DNA of 64,000 bases, taken from assembly GCF_964355755.1 (NCBI RefSeq), contig NC_092676.1, positions 16,784,288 through 16,848,287 on the forward strand, in the 5' to 3' direction. Both the position numbers and the translations under genes were made by a program. The first letter of the stretch is position 1, and the number at the start of each line of letters is the position of its first letter. The DNA comes from Antedon mediterranea. Taxonomy: Eukaryota > Echinodermata > Crinoidea > Comatulida > Antedonidae. Under the pieces are notes generated by a model, which worked only from the letters and a program-made list of their open reading frames with translations, did not search any database and was not told where the DNA came from. This document shows, piece by piece, positions 34,740-46,023 of this stretch.

Positions 34740-36080
34740 GAATGTTGTTGTTTAAGTAAAATAATGTTAACAGAAAAGGGTTATCCGAGGATCATCAAAC
34801 ATATAATGAATGGCTCTTTTTACCCTGTTGATGATTCGAGCACTTGTTATGCTTGATGTTGTTATTCTTATAATAAAAAAGAACAGCATAATTAACATGG
34901 TAAACTTTATACATTAATCAATTATACATTCATGAATACCTGGAATAAAAACCATTCCACTAGTGGGGGACATTTCTTTAAACCTAAATATTTCATATAT
35001 TCATGCTATAGAGGACAACCTACATTTGGTTATACCAATTTTCTGTAGAGGTTGGGTTATTTAAAGTAATTTTAAAACTCAAAAAATATAATAAATGATT
35101 AATATACAGGCCTGGTTATTTCGCGCGAACTCTCCAATGTACGAATTGTTGTCGTCTACTAAAACGAAGGGCACATGTTTTTTTTCTTGGAATTCCTAGA
35201 CAAAAACTTACAAATAGCACCATATAACATAATGACTTTTTCTAAATAGGTTTGTAATATAATTCTCGTCAAAAATATATATTCTAAAGTAAATAAAAAA
35301 TAAATAATATATAACTTCAAATCAAATAAATATAAATAAATAAAAGCTTTAAAAAAATTAAACATAATAATACTGAGCTGATCTCTAATCGGCAATTTTC
35401 ACCAAGCGACCATCTTTTTTCAGTCAATTTCATTCCAATGATTGCGGTTTACGATATGGTTAGTGTACATTTATTCTGTATTATTATATTTTACTGTTTG
35501 GCAATCATTTTAAAGTAGTGAATAATCAAGTATTGTTAAATTCATAACGATTACAACGTTATTCTTTTATGTCCGCCTACGCAACTTCCTTAAACTGACG
35601 ATTGATGATAATTATTCTGGTATAATATAAATGCGCATGCTCAAACTAATACACTGAAGTTAAAGTACACAATTATAGTCAGTTAATCATTATGCTCATT
35701 ATTCAAAAGTATAAGACGAGTTAAAGAGTTCATTTAACGGACGTTTGTCATAAAATATAGATTGAAAATACATTTAGTAAAGGTTAATTGTTTACATTCT
35801 ACCTGAAACAATTGATTATTATTTTCAGATTTAACATTCATAAATAAACAACAATTTTGTTTGACTGATAGACGTTCTAATTATCATTATTTCTTTTTAA
35901 ATTGTACAATGTAACAAGAAAATTCACATTTTCTGTTCAATTATGTTGAAACTTTTTCAACTTATATATTTTGTAATTAATAATTATTCGTATAGAAATT
36001 ACTACAAGCACGCACGCTATCCACAAATCATGGAACTAGTATGATGTTTATTACATAGTTGTCAAATGTTATAATAAAAA
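34740..36080. other. AT-rich stretch with no recognised gene
   Basis: Downstream side of the minus-strand gene at 36275. No supported exon or named repeat; the short open frame near 35159-35395 is composed of low-complexity AT codons. Confidence 0.5.
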
Positions 36081-36111
36081 CCAGGGAAGAATGAAATGTC
36101 ACTCTTCCCTG
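36081..36111. repeat. Second ccagggaaga / tcttccct hairpin
   Basis: Arms ccagggaaga and tcttccct around atgaaatgtcac. The same hairpin family occurs at 22274-22305. Confidence 0.65.
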
Positions 36112-36252
36112 ATTTTCGGGAACACACGAATCTTTCGGCTCCACTAACTAAGCCTCAAAATGAGACTTAGTATAAATATGAAATAGTGTATCCATCCTAT
36201 AATTGGCAAAATGCTTGCCGTTAAATGTGAAAGAAATAAAAGCAAAATCCTA

Positions 36253-36258
36253 TTTATT
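36253..36258 (-). promoter_or_regulatory. Polyadenylation signal AATAAA of the 253-residue gene
   Basis: Canonical hexamer on the minus strand, 17 bases after the stop codon. Confidence 0.55.
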
Positions 36259-36274
36259 ATATTCGACTAAATGT

Positions 36275-37036
36275 CTATTGTTCTTCAATACCAAACGTTT
36301 CAGTTTCAGTCTTTTCCAGCCAATCCCTGACAAATTGATTTCTTTGATGTCTATCTTCGACAAGTTGTTCTGTACTTCCCGAAACAAAAGTTGAATTAAA
36401 AGCTTGATTATAGATATCGTCATAAGATTCTCCATTTGCTGATAATAAACTAATTTTACTACTTCTTAACGTACCAGGAGAAGATGGGCGAGAGTTCAAT
36501 GAAACACTGCTCGTACAATTGCTCTTTCGTAAATTCCTTCCCCAAGACCTTTCAAACGCTTTCGTTAGGTCATTGCAAGACTTGCTTTGGTCTGCAGATC
36601 TTACTGCTGCTAATTCTGGACTTGTTAAACGTTTTTGATCGGATCTTCCAATAAGAAGATTACAGCATGAATTATGCAGAGCTAGATTATCACTATCTTT
36701 TAGTAACAACATTGAATGAGCTTTTCGTCTTCTCTCCTTCAGTAATGCTTCAGAATTTATGTCTTGGTTACTTTTACATTTTTTCATGTGTAAAGATGTT
36801 GAGCCAGTATCAACTGATAACCAATCAAAATCTTCGTTAGTTCCAGTCCCATCAACGTTGGCAATATGTTTTCGACGAATTCGCGGTGAACAGTAAACGT
36901 CGATTCCTTCATGTGGAAGTCCCGTTGTATCATCTTTGGATAAAACGTGTATACAAGATTCATTTGTTAGATCTTTACTTTGATCACATTCCGGCTCAGA
37001 AATTCCAGGAACTATTCGTTTTCCAACAGTTTCCAT
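36275..37036 (-). CDS. Unrecognised 253-residue serine-rich protein
   Basis: The ATG 37036-37034 is preceded in frame by TAA, and the exon begins at a strong acceptor (tttttttacag, first exon base 37060), so the start sits in a second or later exon with a non-coding exon upstream. The stop is TAG 36277-36275, with AATAAA 17 bases later. The protein has no signal peptide or membrane segment. It is hydrophilic, rich in Ser, Asp and Lys/Arg, with basic patches (PRIRRKHI, LKERRRKAH), a Ser-Pro stretch (SRPSSPGTLRSSK) likely to be phosphorylated, and an acidic end (DWLEKTETETFGIEEQ). It looks largely disordered and intracellular. I recognise no family. Being the whole coding part in one exon, flanked by proper signals, it is a convincing gene. 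Confidence 0.65.
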   Translation of the reverse strand: METVGKRIVPGISEPECDQSKDLTNESCIHVLSKDDTTGLPHEGIDVYCSPRIRRKHIANVDGTGTNEDFDWLSVDTGSTSLHMKKCKSNQDINSEALLKERRRKAHSMLLLKDSDNLALHNSCCNLLIGRSDQKRLTSPELAAVRSADQSKSCNDLTKAFERSWGRNLRKSNCTSSVSLNSRPSSPGTLRSSKISLLSANGESYDDIYNQAFNSTFVSGSTEQLVEDRHQRNQFVRDWLEKTETETFGIEEQ

Positions 37037-37064
37037 TATTTATATCAATTTATGCTAGATCTGT

Positions 37065-38110
37065 AAAAAAATTAACAATGATTACTAGACTAATAATAAT
37101 ATTGATGAAAGGAAATTTTACAAAATATAAAAAAGTAAGTCTCAATGTATGTCTATGTTAAATCAAACACAATTAACTCTGTAGTAAAACATAAACAATA
37201 AATGCCAGACATTTATAATCCACATATTTAACCAATACATACAATTATGTATAAACAATGAAAAAATGAAAAATATTTCACTCTGGGTATAACAAACGTC
37301 AAAGATTCAGACAAAAAATAAGACTGCGGATTTATCCAGAAAATGTCACGAAAATACAAGTCAAAATTGTATTTAAATATTTTATTTCCTTTACGTTAGT
37401 TCGTCCGACTATTTTCTGAAAGTTTTTAACAAATTCACATTGTTATTCTACTATATTGTTTCACAGCTACAGCTATACATACTATGCACTGATCGTTCCC
37501 ATTCTGATTCAAAGAAAATACGTAAGAGTAACGTATGTAATTTGACCAATCACAAGCGATAGATTATCCGAACTGTCGCTTGCTACGATATATTTCGCTT
37601 GCATTGGTTCCTATTATGAACCAGACTTTACACGTTTTTTTTATGTTTATTTTACACTGCTGCGCAGTTTAAAATCAAATATTTCCAAGTATAGTAATAC
37701 TGTATATGTTTTTTTCCACGATAGCATCACACATTTATCATCCTGAAATTGGGCGTTAATAGATATGATATATGGAATGAATTCTTAGACATTAAAATGA
37801 TAAATATTCAGATATAATGGCACTCTGCACGTTGTCGTAGATCTGTCATTAATTTGCATAACAGAAAATCAGCGAAACTGATTACACTGCAGCTGCAATC
37901 ATATCAAATTTTGGTGAAGAAGCACTATATATTATTATGATTTATATTGTTTGGGTTGGGATGAATTTCATGTATCGAATCACTTGCGATTCTTTGTTGG
38001 TACTGTAGTAGAATTAGTCTCGTCAAGCAAGGATTACTTCAACATTCGAAATGATATACTTATGATTATTTCCGATTATGAACTATGACCCATGTGGGCG
38101 TGCACTTTAA
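37065..38110. other. Upstream region of the 253-residue gene, no exon recognised
   Basis: It should hold the 5' intron and promoter, but no donor or TATA box could be chosen with confidence. The stretch 37490-37635 (gttcccattctgatt, accaatcacaagcgat, cgcttgcattgg) is a decayed relative of the MITEs near 43.2 kb. Confidence 0.4.
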
Positions 38111-38116
38111 CCCCGT

Positions 38117-38600
38117 TCATCTTTCGGAAGGCTGGTTCACCCCCAGCCCATTAGTTTCAAGTTTTAAGTTTATTGTTTTACATAATATAATAAATAATAA
38201 TAAAAAAGAATATACAGAATATTTAAAAATGTATTGATAAATATAATTGTGTGAGGAGGAGGACACATTAAGCCAAGGCATTTTGTGGCAGCTATACGAC
38301 ATGAAGGGATCCTTTTGGTGAGATGAAATGTTATTGACCATAATATTGTGCACCATTAGGTTAAGGGCCAATATAATTGTCATGGCAACATTGTCTAAAC
38401 TTTTTGGGACATTGTCCATGTTAGTAACCCAAGCCATCTCACAATCAATTAAAGATATTTGTCCCCTTAAAACAATTAATTGAAAGTGAATAACTTTATC
38501 TACAAAACTAAAAAATTTCCTATTCAAAGTTTGATTTAATTCATCTTCATCATCTTCATGCTTTGTGAGACAAACATCTTAAACAAACTTTTTCCAAAAT
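38117..38600 (-). mobile_element. Probable 3' end of a retroelement
   Basis: A 136-codon open frame on the minus strand runs into an AT-rich tail containing aataaacttaaaacttgaaa, a tail common in invertebrate LINEs and other retroelements. The peptide (RGQISLIDCEMAWVTNMDNV) has no domain I recognise. The plus-strand gene alternative is not supported. Confidence 0.35.
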
Positions 38601-38959
38601 ACGTTTTTTACTTGCTTTGATCTTTAGAAAAGCGCAATAATATAAATGTCAATAAGTAATATGGTGTGGTCAAGGATGTTGGTTAGTGGTCTTGATTCCG
38701 ATAGAAATTCTTCTTCTTCTTTTTAAAATCTTAAATACATTATTTATTGATAAAATAGGCGTATCATGTTTGAAAAATGAGGCCTTTAAGGCTATAGGAC
38801 GGTGGTCTATAATTATAAGCTGATGATTTAAAATTCTCTGATAAAAAGAACCTGCACATGAAAACGATAATTGTAAAGGAAGACGACACAATGAAATTCG
38901 ATAATTATTTAATTTGTTGACTAGGCTAAATTCGAACTTTATATTTATTGTAATTTGAA

Positions 38960-41900
38960 GATACGTAATACAATAGTCTGGCCTGCATTATGTTTACCCT
39001 AGACCTAATGTATAAATGGTACTGATGCTATGGGGTCCACGTGTGTGTAGATTTTGTAGACAAAGATTATTAAAATAATATAGTAATTTACACATTAATA
39101 AACACATATTCTAAATTATATTAATAATTTAATAATATATTATGTTGTATTTACACATATTTTTATTTCATGAGAAAGTTGGTATAAGTTAAGCGTAAAT
39201 CCATTAGTACATTTTGAAAATGATTATTATCTAAGTTTTGTAGAATGGAACGAGCTTTTGTTACTTTACTTAAGTCAACTCATGTTTAGTTTGTGGATTA
39301 ACTGTTGTTAATAATGTTTTCTATGGATTTGAAGAAAAATGGAATGTTTATGCCTATACTTAAGAAATATCGTGACAACATACAATACTCCTTTTAAATA
39401 TTTTCCCTATGTTTAATCCAAAAGCAACAGAGTCACCGTAAAATGAAAGTCTGGGGCCCCAGAAGAACTTAATTACATAAAATAAAAATTCAATAGGCCG
39501 ATACAGTTAAAAATACATTTAAAAATATAAAAACAAGAAAAATATGAAAAAGAAAGGATAGACTTTTCTTTAATATCACGTGATATTGTTTTAAGTTCTT
39601 TTCTGTAAAAATCTAGATGATATAAAACGTCTTACCTAAATGCAAAATGATCCCATTATAATATTGTGACATTTGTTGAGTTGACATAACGAAGCTAATG
39701 TTTCCATTTACATTTCATTCGTGGTAATGTATTACACATTTTGATCTCGAATTCCATTACGTGATGTTTGGATATTTCTACCCAACAACAACCACTAGTT
39801 AGCCGGTTACAAAACCAACAAACAATCATCAGCCACTTTTGAGATTTGATTTATAATTTGTTTAGGCCTATTATTTACAAGCAGAATTATATGTGAAGCA
39901 TTTTGAAAATGATTACTATTAAGTTAAAAACCACTAAGCTTTTCAATTGAAATTAATTGAAATGAAAATTATCTGGGGTTTTTTTTTTTTTGTTTTTTTA
40001 GGCAAACAATGCGATACGGATAGATTAAGATAAATGCAATATGAAACGGCGTCACATTCACTGTGATGCATTAAGCACATATAACTTACAGAATTTACCT
40101 AGATACATTCTGAAAAAAAATTGAAGAAATAGTAAAGTAAATAATGGTTAAATAATATATTTCTCACCACCCTCTCCTTTCAAATACGTTATTATTGTAT
40201 TTTGTAAATATTATAGCCTACACTGATTTTGATCTTCACCGACAGATTTTGAAGTTAATGATAATATGATAATATTCATCAGATTGCTCTTCACTTTACT
40301 CAAAGGTTGATAGTATCTGTTTACAAGTTTTAATTATAAATGCGAACGTCTTAAAGAAGGCAGTCACCGCTTTATGGCATATACAGTATGATCTATAACG
40401 GTTACAATGTATCGATTCGAAATAGCAGTATTTTGTTAATGTAATCAGTCAGTTTACAGCAGATAATCCAAGTCCCTTAATCATTCGACTTTTCGTTCGA
40501 CACTATATAACAAATGAACGCCTGAAGAATATATTTAGCATAAATGTATACTTAATTCCCAAAACTATGCAATTACGTTGGTTGATATTCTAATGACTAT
40601 TACCAGTTTGTTGTGGACATTTTCTTAGACATTTTGAATTGATTAGTCTAAGTGAAGAGCGTATGTTTTCACGTTTACTAGTTTCATTCTTAATATTATT
40701 ACCATAACTGTGTTATTTTTTTTTAATTTATGAACATAATTATGTGTTCTTAGGCCCACGTTACTCACATTTTAATGGACTTTTAGCACGAAAAAAATTA
40801 AAAAGTTAATTACATTATATGTATGTATACAATACATGTATAACGCTAGCTACTGTTTATATATGTTTCGTGCTCAATAAATGTAAATGTGTTCCAAGAA
40901 TTGTACGACTATTACTGTGTATAACAAGTCCCATTAACAAACATCTACGACATGATGAAAATTAGAATATGTATGGAATTACACGAGCGGTATCACGAAA
41001 CATCCTGCAGTATCGCGTCTTTTGACAACAATCTTCGTCATATATGATATGATGTATACTGTAGTATAGTGAGATATTATTAAGAGGGTTTTGTTAAGTT
41101 TGATATTTATGAGTTATGGTATGGGCCTGTTGTCGTCACCAGACGCGTTACTGCAGGAGTCTAACACGTCGCAATCGACTGATACCGTACAAGAATTGGC
41201 TGTGATTCACGACTGATTTAAAGTTATTGGGGACTTTATTTTGGACCAGTCCCCTTCACAGTTTTATAACGAGTTTCTTTTTTAAATGGTCACACATTAC
41301 GTGCCGTAATGCAGCGATGCTTTGTCATTACAATCTATACAGACACCAATGCATCAATGCATTCAACCGCAGGTCTTAAAACTAGCGTGCACTAAATATA
41401 GCAAACATACAGACCAATAAATCAATACAATGTCTATTATTTGGAGTATACAGACACATTGCAGTAAATAGTTGCCATGATCAAATTGTAATCAATATTG
41501 TAAACTTTACCTCATATTCTATATCTTGGTAAGCGGTCTAGGAAATCAATATGAGATACAATTTGATATTGTTACACTTATATTTCACTATGCATTTCAT
41601 TATCTCTTCCTATTTAAAGAATACATTATTGATCATTGTCTATTATCATGCACAGATGTTGAAAAATAGTGCTATATTGGTTACAATCAATTCAAGTTGT
41701 TTTAGAGTAAGCTGCTTGATCTCACATACTATACTCCACAAATAAGTAATAGTAAATATCTCGTATTTTATAAAAAAATTTTATTGTCCCCCAAAAACAT
41801 GAACATGAAGATTTTGAATAGGCCTTAGCAGTTTTAATAAAGTAATTTATTTCCGTAGAAAAAAACCAACAAACATAATGATTTAAAATTCCCCAAAACA

Positions 41901-43195
41901 AAACAAATGGTTAATTTAACCAACTACTATTTGAATGAAGCCTCGTTAGAATGGCAATGACTATAACTGAGCCGCTTCAAATGGCATTCAAAAATGCAAA
42001 AAAAAAAAAAATGTTCAGGGCTGGGGGACCATAATATTATAATGAAACATAAATACATGGCAATCATAACACGATCGGAAGTGTAGCCTAGCACTTCTTC
42101 AGATGCCTGATCCTTATTTTAATAAACATGGTAGAGAATTTTTAGTTTTAAATTACTATTTTTATTAGGCTTTATATGACTGAAAATCAATAATCTGATT
42201 TTCTTACCAAAGTTACATGCATATACAATACGTCACTAGAATCTTGATTTATTAACAGTCTTTTATAATGTATATTGTAATCTAAACACGAATACGGAAC
42301 GTAGGGATCAGAATGACAATTAATATAAATGGATATTAGAAAATTATTTGAAACGAAGAAAAAGAATACAAATTGTAATGTTCAGGGAAATAAAAGAGAC
42401 GAGGATTCGTCTTTTATGAGACGGAATCACCTTCATATGTCATAAAGTATAAATTATATTTTCGTATACTGGAATATATCTATTCTATTTACAGGAATAG
42501 ATCAAATCAGGCTATAAAGTGACTTGACGAAAAATATATTATGTAAGCTAAGTTCTTTAAGCATTTAGGGATTTCCTCACACACATATTGACTTTTGCTC
42601 GAAACCCTAGCTTTTATACAGTGTGTGCATTTTTTTCGTTAGCCTGTTTTAAAATCGGTTTAGGTTTCGTTTTTATTATTTATAAATTTATCACTGAATA
42701 TGCTTGTTTCCGGGACCCACCGAGCTTAGTTTCATAAAGGAAGTTATTAAAATTAAAACCTTTCTTTATCAAACAATACTTCTAAAAGCAACATCCAACA
42801 AGAGCATACCTAATGCCAATGGCTTACAAGTTGTGCGGTTCATTCTGAGGCTTAAAACATTCTTCATAACCATTCCATAACATTTTAAAATAATATATTA
42901 TTTTTTCTTCAGAATTAGCCAATTCTACCAATCAAATCAAACCAGCATTTGGTCACTGGAATCTACAGGTTTGTCATTGTAATCTGCAAGGCATGTATCA
43001 TGTATTCTCATTGTATCAGCCCGTGTTTAATATATGAATGAATAGCTTTAATGTATAAATTTAAAACCGTGTTTAAGGGAAGTTCATAGCATAAATTATA
43101 CGTTAGGCTTTTCTATTACAATAATTAGATGCAAATTTAATACAGTGGGGTTCTTCTTGACGTTTGATAGTAATAACAAATAATAATATAAAGAC
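38960..43195. other. Long AT-rich stretch with no recognised gene
   Basis: No splice-bounded exon, tRNA-like fold or clear repeat could be supported. Mononucleotide runs occur at 39978-40000 and 41998-42011. Confidence 0.45.
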
Positions 43196-43196
43196 A

Positions 43197-43384
43197 TTAG
43201 GCTTGGTTCCCACTAGAACGTAACGCAAGGACGTAAACGCAACGCAAGCGTTTTAACCAATGACAAGGGAAGTTATATATACAGTTAGCAATCACAAGCG
43301 AATAAGCCATCGCTTGTGATTGGTCAATTCACTTGCGTTGCGTTACGTCCTTGTGTCGCGTCGCTAGTGGGAACCACGCTTTAA
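43197..43384. mobile_element. MITE with GCTTGGTTCCCACTAG ends, copy 1
   Basis: gcttggttcccactagaacg at the left is inverted at the right as cgctagtgggaaccacgc, and further inward acgtaacgcaaggacgta is inverted as acgtccttg. The centre is a second palindrome (caatcacaagcgaataagcc / atcgcttgtgattgg). No coding capacity. The flanks ttag / ttta are a decayed TTAA pair. Confidence 0.85.
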
Positions 43385-43506
43385 AGTTTTCGAGGGAGGA
43401 TAAGTATACCATTGTAAAAATAGGTAATTTAAGTATGTAAATGTTGGTACATGTAGTTCTAATACGTAGAATAATTATAGGGAAACCCCCGTTATTGTTG
43501 TGATTG

Positions 43507-43691
43507 TTAAGCTTGGTTCCCACTAGAACGTAACGCAAGGACGTAAACGCAACGCAAGCGTTTTAACCAATGACCAGCGAAGTTATAGACAGACAGCAAT
43601 CACAAGCGAATAAGCCATCGCTTGTGATTGGTCAATTCACTTGAGTTGCGTTACGTCCTTGCGTTGCGTCGCTAGTGGGAACCACGCTTAA
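43507..43691. mobile_element. MITE with GCTTGGTTCCCACTAG ends, copy 2, TTAA flanked
   Basis: Nearly identical to copy 1, in the same orientation 310 bases away. Here both flanks read exactly TTAA (43507-43510 and 43688-43691), the target duplication of piggyBac-type transposition. Confidence 0.85.
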
Positions 43692-43693
43692 AC

Positions 43694-43775
43694 CTTGGTT
43701 TTCCGATAGGACGTAACGCAAGTACGTAGACGCAACATATCGACGCAGTGCATTGTAGGAACCGACAACGTAAGC
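43694..43775. mobile_element. Decayed third relative of the adjacent MITEs
   Basis: ccttggttttccgataggac and acgtaacgcaagtacgtaga repeat the left-end pattern of copies 1 and 2. No matching right end is clear. Confidence 0.45.
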
Positions 43776-45094
43776 ATGGTATCGTAGACGTGTTCAAACC
43801 CGTTTTCTGCCTTGCGTACGTCACAACAGTATATGATATGTGAAATTGATCCCTCTTGGTTAAATAAAAAGACAGACTTCATTGCTTGTATCTTTAGGCA
43901 AAATACTTTACTTACGTTTGCTTCTGTTCATCCAGATGTATAAATGGAAACCCAGTTAGATCAAGACACAACTTTGCGCTGATTATTACTAGCTGCATTA
44001 TGAAAGTGTGTGTCCATACGTGTTTGATCCAAAAATATGACTGTGATAATAATGTTCAGTGCTTAGAGGTTTCACATTAGGCGCTATATAAATCCAGGAT
44101 ATTATTATTAGTGTACCTCTTTAGGACCAACAAATCGGTGTGACGATAATTTGCCTTTTATTGTTATTGTTCATGGAAAATCCTAATAGGATGTCCAATG
44201 AATAAGAGTGTCCAAAAGGAAGGACACTAGTACTGTTTATTGTATTCATCAAGAGTATCGTAAATGGCGTTAATTTTGTAGATTTTGTCAATTGAACATT
44301 ACAGTATCACGACTATCACAATTCTTTATCTTTAGGCCTACCGTTAGAAATCACAAGGTGGTTTTTAGTACAGTAAGTGTCTCTATGCCGTCAGCAGGTA
44401 GAATATAAACTACATAATTATTTCATTTTCGAATAATACGTGATTGTCTTTATCATTTTAGAAATAAAATAGTGTAGTAATTCAAAAATTAAAAAAAATC
44501 ATTTTGTACACGAAACTATTCCAGAATTAATAAATATTTTATGTCATCCTTTGTTTAAAGGTTAACAGTAATGATGCAGGCAAAATGTTATTCATTTATC
44601 ACGTGTCAAGGAAATCATTTTCACGGATGATATTGGATTTAAGTGGCCAATTAAACTACACGTGGGTTGTATAGCTTGAAAATTATGAATAGAGGTATTT
44701 AAGTATGTATGTATTTAAAATATGTTATAAAAATAGAAGAATAATTGTTGATTGAAAACGACAAATAAAATAATTGGTCAGCAAATGTTATAATCAAATT
44801 ACGATTTATTTACAATAATCTGAACATTTTGACTAGAGATCACTAATTTGAGACAACGTGTTACGGCGAAACAAACCAGTATTAAGGGACTTGGTATATG
44901 GTTTAAAAACACCAATTCAGTGGAAACTTTCAATCCATGTTAAAAAAGAATCATCCTCAATTTCATTGTCAACAACTTTGTATCACCAAAGCAATCTAAC
45001 GATAGGATTAAGATCAAATGTGTTATGTTTGTTTGCGACATGATCAGTTCCACCCTAAACAGAAACCGGAGAAAAATGATATTTGATACTAAAG

Positions 45095-45237
45095 CTCTGT
45101 CTACACTTTTAAACTTTATGTTACAAACAAAATGTGATGTGCTGATATATGGACATGATAATGTCATATCACTACCATGTTTTTGGCATTATTATCATTA
45201 CCATATTTTGGCACATTACATACTCTGTAGACAGAGT
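45095..45237. mobile_element. MITE with CTCTGTCTACAC ends
   Basis: The left end ctctgtctacac is inverted at the right as a shortened ctgtagacagag. The interior shares atgtgatgtgct..ggacat and gtcatatcactaccat with the element at 57753-57882. Confidence 0.7.
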
Positions 45238-45432
45238 TTTATCGTACAGTAACTAGTATGCATTTGCCGCAGCCAATCCCAAGATCAAAAGACTGTTACA
45301 AGTTCCTATTATTGGCAAGGCGAGCTCAGCATCCTGTTAGATTGCCTTGGTATCGCCAACGCACTCCCTGGCCAACGGGACTAATTTATCATCATTCAGA
45401 AGTGGGGTACGTAAAATTTATGATTTGGAACC

Positions 45433-45491
45433 ATATATAACAAGGCCAACAGCTATTAAGTCGCGTGCTACAATGCATAGTGATACCGGAC
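45433..45491. repeat. Left remnant of a dispersed repeat split by the LTR element
   Basis: acaaggcca, agtcgcgtgct and catagtgataccggac match the order seen in the repeat ending near 49830. The continuation (ccgacagacaaacagaccg) lies on the far side of the LTR element, at 49101. Confidence 0.7.
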
Positions 45492-45950
45492 TGTCACGAA
45501 CTCCTCTCACGTATGTTTCCGAGCGGTTGAAAATACTTTAGGAACTCCCTTGTGACATAAAAGTATACACACAAAATCCACAAAGTTGTAAAATAACTCA
45601 AAACAAAGCTTTAATTTCAATCAACTTCAACTTTTAACAATCCAGTAAGCACTTTAAACAACAGCTTCACAATAACTTTACAATATAACATCCAACCTCT
45701 AATCCAACCTCTAATCCAACAACCTTACAATAGTTTACAACCCTTTATATACAAGATGCTCCTATCCTTCTAGATCATTCTTTATACTTCTCATTATTAC
45801 ATGATTACAGTTTCTATTAATAGCACTTCTGGAATGTTCTTGATTGTTCTTATTAATTATACATGGTTTATTAAATCAAAACATCTTATTCTAGAATGTT
45901 CATGTAAATACTATGTTACTCTATATGTTAGGGAATGGTAATTTATTACA
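45492..45950 (-). repeat. 3' LTR
   Basis: 459 bp, TG..CA ends on the minus strand, bordering the polypurine tract. The minus-strand start tgtaataaattaccattccc holds an AATAAA. Confidence 0.95.
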
Positions 45951-45965
45951 CTCCCCCCTCTTTCT
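45951..45965 (-). other. Polypurine tract
   Basis: agaaagaggggggag on the minus strand, directly against the 3' LTR, as needed to prime plus-strand DNA. Confidence 0.85.
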
Positions 45966-46023
45966 GAGCTCAAAACTCTTTCTTGGAGTTTTGAGGGGCA
46001 AGTATACACGGACGTGGCAAAAT

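Noticed and set aside
35159-35395. Hydrophobic 78-residue minus-strand frame
   Set aside because: AT-only codons (Phe, Ile, Leu, Tyr, Lys) in low-complexity DNA; no signal of selection or splicing.
44858-45541. Several short plus-strand frames upstream of the LTR element
   Set aside because: They cover the MITE at 45095-45237 and the edge of the LTR; none has splice context.
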